A stretch of DNA of 64,000 bases from Talpa occidentalis (GCF_014898055.3 NW_023604295.1:69456545-69520544), one strand, 5' to 3'; shown: positions 13,061 to 24,149, numbered from the stretch's first letter. Notes: generated by a model not told the origin, from the letters alone. Program-made: numbers and translations.

Positions 13061-16000
13061 CATAGATCATAGCATAGACAAAATAAAAAGTGTAGTTCTC
13101 TTATAAAACATAAATGTTTAAAACAATAAGGGTAGATGACATTCTTTTGTCTGCTTAAACATACACATCAGATTCTTGTCATAAAAAACCAAACACATCA
13201 GATTCTGGTCAAAAATTCTCTTAAAAACTACAGTTTGCTGGATATTGTGTAATCAATTGTGTAAAATAATGAAGCAATATTGGTTAAAATAGTATATCAA
13301 CTCATGAAGTGCTTTTCATTGTAATAGTCATATATTTTTTAAAAAGTTGTATTTGCAGATTAAACTCAAATTTCCTTATGATGTAATACAAATAATTCAG
13401 TGTATATCTAATAAAAGTGAACTCTCAAATTCACACTATATAGGAAAACATCCACCTCAAATATTGTGACGTGTTACAAATTAGCCAATTCTTGAAGTTA
13501 TCCTTCCACAAATGAAATCTCTTTTAAAAAACACATTTTCTCTTTTTCAATCTCTCTCATTCTATCTCTGTTACTATAGCCCTCTCATATTTATTCCAAT
13601 AGTCTTATATATTTTCACAGTTTTCCAAATTGTATTCAATTCAAAACTGAAATTATAATGAATGAAATTTGGCAATGACTGCTATTTGGCAGCCCAGAAG
13701 ATTACAAGCAATTAATACTATCTAAAAATCTATAGCCTCAATAATAACCAGCATAACTTCAAAATCCTGCCATAGCAAAGTGTGTTAATCGGCTAGTTAG
13801 GGAATAGAGTATTGATTTAGAAACAATTTCCGATTCTTCTTTTTGTTTGGGAGAGTGAAAGGAACAATCCCTATTCAGAATAAGGGATACAGATTTTCAC
13901 TCATTATTTTATTTCGTCCCCAGAGCAAAGAACTATTTAGAAATAACAGATACTGTATTATGTATCACAATGGTGAATTTCATTCTGCCTTGGCAGGATA
14001 ACTAGTAAGTGTAGAATGAGTAACTGCTTGCTATACTAGAGTCATAGATATATAATTGCCTTCAGAAACATCCTCTCTGAATACCACCTACACATTAATA
14101 CATGACAGTGAACTTACAGCCAGACCCCTGTTCTATCCCTCATGATCCCTGAAAAGGCTTTGAAATGAGGACACGTGCATAATTAAGGCACACTGAATAT
14201 CACAGTACATGTAACAAACTAGAGTATTATGAATCCTTAGGGGAACCTCATAGAACTAATACATTTTCTAATGAAAGCTGCACATGAGTAAAGAGAGCCT
14301 AAAATGCTAATTAGATCCTCTCAGTGAGAGCTATAGAAAAGTTGATTCTTGAATTCTGAAGTTGAGCACAGAATGGAACATTTGTATACAGAAAGACTGA
14401 AGAGGGGAAAAAAAAAGAATTTTACATAAAAGCCCCTCAATAGATGATTTACACACTTCATGAGAAAATAAATCAAGCAAAATAAAAATATAACAGTAAG
14501 AGAATGTCATGCCTACTGAAAGGGTTAAGTATGAGAACTGATTTCGTATTGGAAAGGGATTATGTAACAACAGAGGGAAATACTCAGCCTAGCATATGCT
14601 AATTTAGTCGTCTTTGCCAGGCATTTCTCTGTGTTTGGCTGGCTGACTCACATTCCTTTCCTCTTTTTTTGCCATTTTTATTGGGATACTAGGGAGGCCG
14701 AACTTTCACAAAATGTAACAAAAACAACGAACAGCACATTGTACATGTTTTATCCTTGCTATAACATTGGGGTACCAGCCTTGAAGGTTGAAAAGAAAAA
14801 CACCCAATCTGTGTAAGTATTCAGTACATATCTTTTAGAAAAACTCCCTTTCTTTACGTATTTGTCATTCTCCATTAATTTATTTAAACGGGTCTTTCAG
14901 GCTGGTATCATGCATCGGAGGGGAGGGTATTTCATTCCTGGAAAGTGTAAAGGAAGCTGAATTAATATTCAGACTTTAGCACATAAAATAGATAGCAGTA
15001 AAGGAATAAAAGAAGTGACAAATAAGAAACTTACTATGTATTTCCTTATTTGCTCTTAAACACAAATATTCTAGCCTTCTCACATTTCAATCTAAGTTTG
15101 CTACTTAATGCTGAAAATCAGAGGTTGTATAGGGTATGAAAAAAATGGAAGGCATAGATGTCATGAACATTTTTCTCTGGAAGGTGGGAGGATATAGAAC
15201 AAGCTAATGTAAAATGTGGATTTATTAACAGAGTAAAAACATTTTGGACACTAAAAATTAATTTCTTCATATTTATGTAAGCACTGTGTAAGGCACTTGC
15301 ATTTTTAAAGGCAAACAATTTTAGCAAAGTAGCTAAAAATCTTTTTTTTTTACAAGAACAAATTAATCAGTTTTATAAATTACAAGGGATCAATATAGCA
15401 GCTATACACTTAGCAGTCGGCAGCACATCCTTGTCAGGAGAGGCATTTTCTCGCTTTATTCCCAAAGATGACTAAATAAACAATGTACTGCTGTAAAAAA
15501 AAACATCGCCAAACAAATAAAATTGTGGGGAGTCAATTTTGACCTATAAAAAGATTTGTGTTTTCTTATTTGAACTATTTCACTATTTGATCACACTTAG
15601 CTTTAAGATTCTATGTTCCTCAAAACAAGTGAATGCTTATGTTTCATTTCCTAAACACTCGCTAATGACATCAGTATCCCTGGGTAGCCCCCAGAATAAC
15701 TGTTTAGCTATGACTAAACAGAAGTTTCCCCTTCAGCTTACAAATGGCTGAAAGATAATTTAAATATTCAAGTAAAAACTATTTGCTGACTCAGAAAGAG
15801 TTATCCCCAATATTGAATAACGATTGTCTTAATATTTACTTCAAAGACCTCTAAAATAGAATGTGAATAATTAATGACTGGCTCTCTCCATGGCAGATCT
15901 CCTTACAACCTCAGCCCTGTCTATTCAGGTAGCAGACATTATTATCATTCAGTTTCATAAGCACAAAAGAAGATCCAGATTAAGTGTCCAGCTCTATTGC

Positions 16001-17724
16001 AAGTTCATAAATTGCAAACCTTGCTTGGGTATGTTTTTAGGCGGAAATGTTCATCATTGTTCCAGTTTAAGAAAATTTATTCAAAAATTACATTTTAACC
16101 TTCATAAAAGGGGTAAAAAAAAATAATGACTGCAAACAGAACAAACTCCTGCCTTTTATTCACACTTTATCTCTGAGAACTCCAGTCTCTAAGTATTTAC
16201 TGAATTATGAAGAATCCTTCAGTACTAAAAGTAACTGTACTCATCTATATGTGTAGGTGGGCAGGTAGGGAGGTAGGGAGGTAGAGAGAGACAGACCGAC
16301 TGACGGACAGATAGATAATTAAGAAATATTTCCTTTCTCAGTAGTTACATCTCTGATTTTGGCAATAACATTTAGCCGATACCTAATTAAGAAGAATATT
16401 TACTTTCCTGACTTTCAAATAAACTGCATAATTCTAGAATGAAAACAATTTTATCTGTTTAAAGAACCCACTGAGCACATTAACAGAACCAACTGAACTC
16501 ATTTTATTAAACAAAAATCAATATACATAATATATTCAATTATATTGTTCCGTAGCAAATGGAATCAAAATAAACAAAGTTACATTTGTTACAGTTATTT
16601 GACAGGCATGTGTGGCTGGCTACCCATAGCAATTCTTACACAACTTTTACTTTTTTAAGGAACCTATTTGATGCTCTTGTCTGAGTGATAAATAACTTTG
16701 TTCACAGGGGAAATATTAACACAAATTCTACTTTGTGGCACGAAAACTACATGAACATACTCAGAACAGTTTATTGCTATTTTTTTTTCTAAAACCATCG
16801 TGGTCTCATGATACAGTGTTCACGTGTTTAAATGCAATTGAACAAATGCTAAGAAATCTTATTTTAATTTTGCTATTCATCTTCACTAAACTGACTCATG
16901 CTTCTAATAGTTTGCAATAAAATAAAATATTTATCATTCATTTGATGTAAAACATTGAACATTTTATTAGGGCTTATTTATTAGATTAATCTAAATAAAA
17001 TATGTATTCTTTAGCTTTGTTATGAGTTAATGTTACTACAAATACACCGGATTATCGCAGGTGACAAAAAAAAAAAAACTAAAGGATGGTTCATGCCCAC
17101 TACCAGCAATGAAAAGACTTTCCATTTCACTCATGCCACATGACTGATTTCCTGTGTGCTCACTCTCTGCTGCAGAGCACATGAGGCCTGAGATGCCATT
17201 TGCATCATCACACAGCAGGGGGCTTCAGCTGCCACAGGTCTGGGTTAATCCTCACCCACCTCTTTACACTAGGAATTTTCAGAAGATGCTTTTTTTTTTT
17301 TTTTCGATACTATAGAATTGCACTCCAAAAATACTTGACATTTTCAAATAAAATGTTGCCAATAAACTTGTCCTTTTAAATATTTTAGGTTAAATCAGTA
17401 CATTTAAATCATTGCCTTCATTTTTTCATGTAGTGAGTTTGTCATCCAATGCAAAATATCCGGAATGTTTAATCATGGGAAAAAAAAAATAGGTATGGAA
17501 ACATCATGTGAAGAATAATAAGTCAGACTGCATTTTTTGGAGGTGTAAATCAAGAGCTATTGCTATGATTTATTGCTACTGCTTTCTTTTCTATAGGACA
17601 ACTTTCATAAACCAATATAGCATATCAAATGTTAAAATAATATGCACATTTAGCAAAGTGAGTGCTGATATATTATGAATAAAGGGGGCCATTTAACTCA
17701 ATCAGAACTAATTAGGACATATCC

Positions 17725-17840
17725 ATCATTCAATCCAACACTTTATTAATTATCTATTAAGCTGAGACTAAGAAGTGTATACAGATAACTAAGGCTCAGG
17801 GTTTGCCTTCAGGAAACTTGTCTGGTAGTCAATGGTCATT
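17725..17840. repeat. L2-like relic
   Basis: CATTCAATCCAACACTTTATTAATTATC ... TTGCCTTCAGGAAACTTG (in parts) resembles the same old L2-type ending. Low certainty. Confidence 0.3.
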
Positions 17841-19880
17841 AGAGGTGTTTTAAGAATGTAAATAAATATCTACCAATACAACAAAGGACTTCAGACTTAA
17901 ATTTGTGAGTTGTTTCCTTGGTTTGTGATTTCCCTTCTCTTTGCCTCCTCGACATACTCAGCCAGCTGCTACACAATGGACGGTTTTGCCAAGGAGACTT
18001 AATGAAGCCTATGAAAAAGAGGACTCTTTCTCAATAAATCTCATAGAACACATGCCAGCACGATCAAATAAAACATTAATATAATAGTTCTATTTTTTAT
18101 GTGTACCCAAAAAAACCTTCAGAATAAATACATGTAGTTTCACTCTAGATGGTAGCCTCTATATCCCTTACTTGTAAACAAAAATTAATATTTTTTGATG
18201 TTGATTGCAGAATACTTTAAAATGCATTGTTAGGATGTGTCTTTGCAATTTTATTTACTTTTAAAGAGATTTAAGTAATTCTTATATTTAAGAGATATTA
18301 TTATGCCTCATTATTTTAGAGGGAAAAGATCATTTCCAAGTGTTTGATCTTCCAGTGGAGAGGTCATCTCAGTCAATGCTTACTTACCTTTGTCATTTTG
18401 GTTCCCATAGTTCCAATAGTTATGGAAGTGGGGCAAGGACAATGAAGTAAGCATTCTTACCATGATACAAAATTGGTTGAGGAATTCATATTTGCTGGAA
18501 ATTTTTCTTAAATACTAACAGTCCAGTGTCTGCCTCACTAGGTCATAGTCATTGACCATTATGTGTAGATTATACTTTTAAAAGTTCCAGCTGTTTAGCT
18601 CTTTAATTTGAAGATCTTTCTTTCTTAATATAAGAAATGATATACCATAATGTATAAGGCCAAAGCAATATACTAAAGTCCCAGTATTTGTGTTGGATAT
18701 GTTTTCATGTAAGTCTAACTCCAAAAAGAAAATTATGTTTTCAACAAAATCAGGCTCTCTTTGTGCATGTCTATTTTCTAGTTATGTTTCTGCCTTCTTT
18801 CATTTTTGCCCTTTCTAGAATTATTTCCAGTGTTAAACAAGACAGTATCAATCTTTGCAGTGCCCCCTCAGGCAAGAAAAGGGATACAGGGCTAACAATT
18901 GAACTGGATCTACTTTACAGCCAAGAGAGGTGTAAGATGTATCAGAATTCTATTTCCCTAAGATATCCTCTGCAAAATGGACTGTAGTGGAAGACTATGG
19001 GTGTTTTGTTGATGGGAATACTACAGTAACTACACCTGACCAGGAAAATCCTATACTTCCAAACACTAACAAGGATGTGAACCAATGGTACCTCAGTTAA
19101 AAAAAAAAAAAAAGGAGGTCTGAAGATAAAAAACATCTAGTGTCTTCTGCCCTTACCCCAGATTTGTCATCCTCTATAGTGTAAAATAAGTGATGCTCAT
19201 ATCATAGCTTAATAATGCATCAAATTTTGTTTAAGTAGTTGATACTCCAAATTATACTTTAGTCAAAATCATGTCTACTTTTCAATCTAACGATCCAGTT
19301 CCTAAAGACTTATTGAGGACAACCAGTAGAGGATGTTGAATATAACATTTTAAGCCTTTTCTCCCCTACTCATTTTATTATTGACTTGATTTTCACCACT
19401 GGCTTATCACTCTACAAATTTAACATGCTGAAAGATATATTTCACTTCCCAGAAAAAAAAAATGGTAACAATATAAAACACAGTAAAAACACAGAAATAT
19501 GTTTAAATAAGCATTCTGTCTAAAAAAGGCATACTATCAGCAAGGGGTTATAATAGCATGGATAAGTAAATTGATTACTATTACTTAAGTGTGAGAGTGT
19601 CACTAGAATGCTGATAAAGGTAAAAAGAAGAAGCTGTTGACTGCCTATAGTATTTGCCTAGTCATAACTACTAGCAGGCAGAGCAAATTCCCCCTAGCCA
19701 AAATCAGTTGCTCAATAGTTCCCCCAACCACCCTCCCTTCCTTGCACACAGAATAAAAGATCTACTAAGTATTTAATCTGTGTTCAGGAAATAAAGCTTT
19801 TGTTTTATCATCTACCCAAGTCCTAATAAAACAGTAGGGTGGCGGGAGAAACATAAACCTGAACCCTAAAGCAATGCTTT

Positions 19881-20640
19881 CAGCCAAGACTAAGACAAGG
19901 AAGGCATGGACAATTTGAGCAGAAACTGACAATATCAACAAAGTGTGATATGTCCGTGGAGCAGTGTTTGATTAATGTGAGGCAGCCATAAACATGAGAA
20001 GACAATCCAATGGTGCTTTGTGCCCCTCCCCCTTCTACTTTTTTTTTTTTTTTAACCCTATTCTGTTTTTTGGCGGATTAATATTGCCTAATCTAAGATG
20101 ATCATAAGTATACATACATTATTGGGTGGTGCTCTTTCCCTGGTTGTTTTATAGGTCACTTATTTATTTATTTATTTGGAGCTGCTGCTGGTGCTGCTGC
20201 TGGTTGCAGTGGTGCATTTTCTCTGGCATTCCCACACTCCTTCCACCTCCAACCCCCCAATCTGCTGTGAGAAACAGCTCTGTCCTAATCATTGGTTTAC
20301 ACACTTATTAAAAGAGACCCATGCCCTTAATAAAACAGAATGCAGCTGATGGAATCTCTCCGGGTAGCGGAAGAAAAATCCTCCTCCAGGCTGAGAGAGA
20401 GGCACCGGCAGACAGTTATTTTGCAGTGCACTGAATAGACAATTTACAGGGAAATGTTGAAGACAGAGCAGAGGCGACCCCCAAGTGCAGTCCATTGCCC
20501 ACATGCTCTATAATAAATAACCTCGCACCAGCCCAGCAGTGTGTGCAATGACGTGCCGAGGACAGCAGACACAGATTGGCAGGGAAAACACATCCAGCGG
20601 TGTCGAATTTCATCGCAATCACCAAATTAACTGATTTCCC
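19881..20640. promoter_or_regulatory. Candidate conserved regulatory block in CADM2 intron 1
   Basis: Repeat-free, compositionally balanced sequence about 2.1-2.9 kb inside the intron, interrupted only by a T run at 20040-20053 and a short TTTA run at 20160-20176. It contains many short motifs typical of neural enhancers (CAGCTG near 20342, TAATTAA/ATTAA types, CCAAT near 20009) but no open frame of note. Function is an inference from appearance and position. Confidence 0.35.
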
Positions 20641-20667
20641 CACATCACACTTCCTCTACCCGGTGTG

Positions 20668-20714
20668 GCGTGCGAGCACGCGCGCGCGCACACAAACGCG
20701 CGCGCACGCGCGCA
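20668..20714. repeat. Alternating CG/CA tract with Z-DNA potential
   Basis: Nearly unbroken alternation of purine and pyrimidine, rich in CGCG steps, with two blocks (about 20676-20694 and 20697-20713) split by AAA. Such sequence favours the Z form under negative supercoiling and lies about 2 kb downstream of the CADM2 promoter. Confidence 0.8.
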
Positions 20715-21822
20715 CCAACAGCAGAGCTGAGAAATGCAAGTTACTGAGAGGTGAACTGGGGTCTCTAGGAGGATGTTTCAGCATGGATGAGAAACCCAAG
20801 AAATGTGTCAGCCACCAGGGTTACTTGGGCGAGGGAGAGAGTGTGAGCAGTGGGAAATGGGACGAAGCCGCTAAGCAGGAAGAATGAGCTGTCTGCCTTC
20901 TGGGGGATTCTGGAATATGACATGCCTGAAATTTACATCCAAAATAAAATACACACAATTACTACAAAATATCCTAAGAATATCTTTGCAAGGTCAACTA
21001 ACTCAGAAATATTCTGTCCACTGGCTTTTCTTTCACATTTATAAATATGCATATACAAAACACAGTCGGGTCCCCGCATACATCCAGGAGGAGTGTAAGA
21101 GAGAGGATGCATTCCAAGAACTTGCTGAAAGATGGTTCATTGACCTCATTTAAATCCTCCAAAGGCCGATTCGGTTTTGTACGCCTGTGGGTCTACGTGT
21201 GTCTTACTTTCAGATTCCTTTTTACTGAGGGACAAATAAATTTGATCAACTTATCTTTCCAACAAATGCACAAATGAAGGCAAAGGGGTTAGAGGTGGAT
21301 GGAGATTAAGCAAGATATCAAGAGTCAAGAGTAACCAAACCTTAACAAAAATCGTAGCGACCATCATTTCACATCCACCCTTCCTGAATCTCTCACTCAA
21401 GCCACATCCCTACACTACACTCTTCAAAGCAACAATCTTCCACTTAACAGCCCCTGCTCATCCAGCCCTAGCATGCCGCCTTCACCTACACCACCATCCA
21501 AAGTGTTCTTTCCCCAAGCACTCCTACTCCATATAAATTGCCATTTATTTCACAATCAGCATCGTCCTCCGAAAAGGAAGTCTGGGAGAAAAGTGCACCC
21601 CAGTTTCCTAGCCACTCTGCAACCAAACCAGTGATTTGCATAATAACAGCGATTTTTGTAAGGTTTCTTCCAGAGCTGGTGACTAGGGTTCTTATATTTC
21701 ATGTGAAAGGATAAGATTAATTATGGAAAGAAGCTAAAGAGAGTGAATGGAGAGGTAGGGAACATGAGCAAAATTCCCTTAGCAGTAAAGTAATTCCTAA
21801 GGGTGCATGTTTCTTTGCTTAA

Positions 21823-21827
21823 AAAAG

Positions 21828-21855
<28 letters not shown>
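21823..21855. repeat. Poly(A) tract
   Basis: About 30 A with one G interruption near the left end. No SINE or L1 body is attached on either side. Confidence 0.85.
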
Positions 21856-21858
<3 letters not shown>

Positions 21859-22605
21859 AGAAAAAGAACACACAGACTGAATAATAATTTTTTAAAAAGT
21901 CGGTTTGTTGATAAAGTGGGTTTGGGTCTTGCAATTGTTTTCCCTTCCTCTTGCCCTCCTTTTATTGCTCGGCTCATTCATTCATTCATTCTCTTTTTCC
22001 TTTCTTTTCTTTTCTTTAATCCCAGACACAGTCTCCTCTCTCTTCCTGAGTGAATGACACGTCTCACAACACATTCCCCCCCGCCCCCCGGGATGTTATT
22101 GCAATGCACACGGTGCTGCCGCTGCTGCTGTTCTCGCCGTCTCGGTAGCTCGCTCTCAGGCTCTCACACACTTTTTAAAGACACAAGGATATGATGGTGA
22201 TGATGAAGGGGAGAAGGGGCAAGAGAAACACACCAGGAAAGGGGGAGGTTAAAGAGATGACAAGAGATGGAGAGGGTCGGTCGGGAGCGTGATGTGGGAG
22301 GTGGCTGGTGGGGGTTGAACATTCACTGAATGTTCAAAGAAGGCACAAGTTGCCAGCCAAAAGGCGTGGGAGGTGGGGAGGGGGCGCTGGCGGGGATGGA
22401 GAGTGAAAGATGTAGGAAGCTCAGGTGAATGAAAAGGCGAAAGGTGCCGCGCAAGGGGCTGCCTGCTGGGAGAGCTGGGCTGAGCCGGCTCTAGAAATTC
22501 GAGGGTCTGGAGCAAACTGCCACTGCCCCCTGCCGCACCGGGGAGTAGGGGTGGGGGGAGGAATCGTCGGGGACTGAGGGACTGGAAGAGGGAGAGTGGA
22601 AATGT

Positions 22606-22634
22606 GGGGTGGAGTGGGGATGATGGGGAATGGG
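22606..22634 (+). promoter_or_regulatory. G-quadruplex motif just inside CADM2 intron 1
   Basis: Four G-runs (4, 4, 4 and 3 G) are separated by loops of 6, 5 and 3 bases on the plus strand, meeting the usual G3+N1-7 rule. It lies 37-65 bases past the exon 1 donor, on the strand that is template for CADM2. Folding is predicted, not shown. Confidence 0.6.
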
Positions 22635-22672
22635 CGTGAAGTTGATGTTCCCCGCGGCGGGGCGGGGATTAC

Positions 22673-22733
22673 CTTGTAGCAGGAGCCCGCAGACGCTGTA
22701 GAAGCGGAGGACCGCGCTGCGTTTCCAAATCAT
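22673..22733 (-). CDS. CADM2: CADM2 first coding exon (start codon and signal peptide)
   Basis: The exon encodes MIWKRSAVLRFYSVCGLLLQ plus the first base of a Gly codon, then reads into GTAATC, a good splice donor (GT at 22672-22671), so the intron is phase 1. I recall this as the N-terminus of CADM2/SynCAM2 (IGSF4D, Necl-3), a brain-expressed immunoglobulin-superfamily adhesion protein with three Ig domains, one membrane span and a short cytoplasmic tail that binds 4.1 and PDZ proteins at synapses and axons. Only the signal peptide is here: basic residues (KR, R) then a hydrophobic stretch ending GLLLQ. The start has A at -3, and no other ATG lies upstream in the GC-rich leader. The Ig domains must lie in exons outside the window, past position 1. 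The symbol rests on remembered similarity, not on an alignment. Confidence 0.9.
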
Positions 22734-23340
22734 GGTCCCTTGTCCAAAGGGCTAGGGGAAGAACGCGGGGGCAGGAGGTGCTGGCGAGCGGGGCGCCGGA
22801 ATGCAGGGCTCCGCCGGTGTCCTCGTGGCGCCCGCCGGACCCACGGTCTCCGCCGCTGCGGTGCTCGAACCCGCGGACGCGGAGCGGCAGCAGCAGAAGC
22901 GACAGCGACCGAGCACCCGCAGAACGGGGTCTCGGTGGGCGAAATAGTTTCTTCTCCCGCTGGTGCAGCAGCCGCGACAGTCGGTCTGCCAGACACAGGT
23001 TCGAGCTTCGCCTTCCTCTGGGCGCGCAGAGCAAGTCCCCGCGCCCGCCCGGGCTGCCCGAGCAGGTGGCGCAGGGATGCCGGGTGTCGCGCAAGGTGCG
23101 GGCTGGGGCTGCAGGAGCGGGTAGGTCACGGAAGGTAGGGGTGGGGGGAGAGGGGAGCAAGCAAGCAGCAGCCGCCGCTCGCGCTCAGTGCGTCTGGGGT
23201 CCTGGCAGGGGAGGTGGCGGCGGTGCAGGCGGCAGCGCGGGTGGCGGTGGCGGCGCCGGCGGCTCCCGGATGCTCGGGCTGCGGTAGCAGCAGTAGCAGC
23301 GGCAGCGGCGGCGGCGGCGGTAGCGGCAGCGGCGGCAGCT
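22734..23340 (-). other. CADM2: CADM2 5' untranslated leader (approximate extent)
   Basis: This is GC-rich sequence directly upstream of the CADM2 start codon on the minus strand. It has no ATG on that strand anywhere between the start codon and 23547. It contains GCN/GGC triplet-rich stretches at 23216-23262 and 23281-23339. The upstream limit is a guess: no TATA box or initiator is visible and the transcription start was placed from the position of the CCAAT and GC boxes beyond 23384. A non-coding first exon spliced onto this exon cannot be excluded. Confidence 0.55.
23216..23339. repeat. GGC/GCA triplet-rich tract in the CADM2 leader
   Basis: Interrupted GGC, GCA and GTA triplets run through 23216-23262 and 23281-23339, with the purest (CGG)n stretch near 23304-23320. 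In the transcribed (minus) strand they read CCG/TGC. Such tracts form stable RNA structure and tend to vary in length. Confidence 0.75.
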
Positions 23341-23383
23341 CTACAGAGCACCAGACACAAGGGCAAGCTCAGCGCGGCGCAGG

Positions 23384-23681
23384 CCCCGCCCTCACCCTGG
23401 CCAGGGACAGACACCGCCCCCCGGCCAATCAAAAAGCGCCCGCCCACCACCGCCAGCCAATGAGGGGGCAGGATGGGTGGAGACAAGCGCCGGGAAAAAC
23501 AAACAGGCTTCTCAAGGACCCTTCGGGCAGGAAGAACTGAGGACCCCATTCAAGCACCCCCGACCGGCTTCACCTCCTTAGAGAAGTCTCGCCCTAACTT
23601 GCGGAGGAGACAGCCGCTTTCATTAATCAGTGCCTCTCACTTGGTCAGGGTTCAGCCAATCGTCACCGCGAGGGGGCGGGG
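23384..23681 (-). promoter_or_regulatory. CADM2 proximal promoter: CCAAT and GC boxes
   Basis: Three CCAAT pentamers lie at 23425-23429, 23457-23461 and 23656-23660 (NF-Y-type sites). The first two are 32 bp apart, about three helical turns. GC boxes (Sp1/KLF type) are at 23384-23391 and 23672-23681, with further CCGCCC-type runs near 23414-23445. No TATA box is seen. Promoter function is inferred from these motifs, the CpG island and the downstream CADM2 start. Confidence 0.65.
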
Positions 23682-24149
23682 TTAGCCCTGTCCTCAGCAG
23701 CTTCTGGAATCTGTGGTGCCTGGGCCAGGTCCTGGGTGCGAAGTTCTTGTGCGCATTTGGACTCCTAGAGCAGATGGTGGCTGCACCTGCCCACTCACCA
23801 GCTGTAGTAGCATTTTCTGACGCTCCCAGCAGCAAAGGGAAAGATTGCAGAGGGCGTGGGAGAGGCTAAGTATAGGGAGCGAAGCGGAACACCTACCTGC
23901 CTACAAGAACTTGTGTGATCGAGAAGAAAAAAGTTTGGGGGGAGGGGGAGAAATTATGATTTTGTGTTGTTGTTCTTCAGAATGTTGACTTCGTAAGCTC
24001 ATTAGACCGAGGGGATAAAAAAAAAGTATGAGTTGACACTGAAATAAAGCGGATCCTGATTCAAATCCCTTGGCTGTTATTTATTGCTTCATGCATGATA
24101 ATTTTACTTGAATTAAATCTCATGCCTCCTGAAATGCTAAACAAGGGTA

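Larger units (their letters stand above)
11053..19880. other. SINE-free intron sequence with faint old repeats
   Basis: No gene, and no SINE or young L1. Faint L2-like relics are listed separately. A two-copy 30-bp-period duplication (ACACATCAGATTCTKGTC) lies at 13163-13210, and an imperfect tetranucleotide-like tract at 16255-16318. Several stretches (about 14600-14800, 15390-15760, 17060-17280) are compositionally balanced and repeat-free and could hold conserved elements. Confidence 0.45.
20715..22639. other. Promoter-proximal intron 1 sequence
   Basis: No gene seen. It holds a long A run (21823-21855), a CATT run near 21974-21990, a moderately CpG-rich patch at about 22080-22160 with a GCTGCT repeat, and purine-rich G-run sequence from 22200 up to the CpG island. 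Confidence 0.5.
1..22672 (-). other. CADM2: CADM2 intron 1 (3' limit outside window)
   Basis: Starts at the donor GT (22672-22671) and runs past position 1. No open frame with a recognisable protein, no matching acceptor-exon pair and no RNA gene was seen in it. CADM2 is known for very large introns, which fits at least 22.7 kb without a second exon. Confidence 0.75.
22640..23700. promoter_or_regulatory. CpG island over CADM2 exon 1
   Basis: CpG dinucleotides are frequent through this interval and rare in the A+T-rich DNA on both sides. The island covers the donor, the first coding exon, the leader and the CCAAT/GC-box cluster, as expected for a TATA-less, broadly firing neuronal promoter. 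The edges are by eye; weaker CpG content continues to about 22.08 kb and 23.88 kb. Confidence 0.85.

Noticed and set aside
13163..13210. Spaced direct repeat as a CRISPR-like or minisatellite array
   Set aside because: Only two copies, imperfect, in a mammalian intron; a small local duplication.
14680..14705. GGGATACTAGGGAGGCC as a SINE head on the minus strand
   Set aside because: No SINE body, tail or duplication follows; chance similarity.
20158..20176. TTTATTTATTTATTT run as a SINE tail
   Set aside because: The following sequence is a GCTGCT-rich stretch with no SINE body.
22730..22996. 88-codon minus-strand frame whose stop overlaps the CADM2 ATG (ATGA), suggesting a coupled upstream ORF
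   Set aside because: Its first codon is GTG, not ATG, and there is no ATG in the frame, so a normal upstream ORF is not supported.
22669..23160. 163-codon minus-strand frame running over the CADM2 start
   Set aside because: Starts with TTG, crosses the splice donor, and is low-complexity; a shadow of the GC-rich leader.
22740..23540. Plus-strand frames of 91-169 codons in the island
   Set aside because: Repeat-driven Gly/Arg/Ala/Ser frames in several registers of the same DNA; no homology recognised. An antisense transcript cannot be excluded but is not shown.
22752..23549. 265-codon minus-strand open frame in the CpG island, apparently starting with ATG
   Set aside because: Composition is that of GC-rich triplet repeats (Ala, Pro, Arg runs), it overlaps the CADM2 leader and promoter, and no domain is visible. 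Its ATG probably lies upstream of the transcription start.
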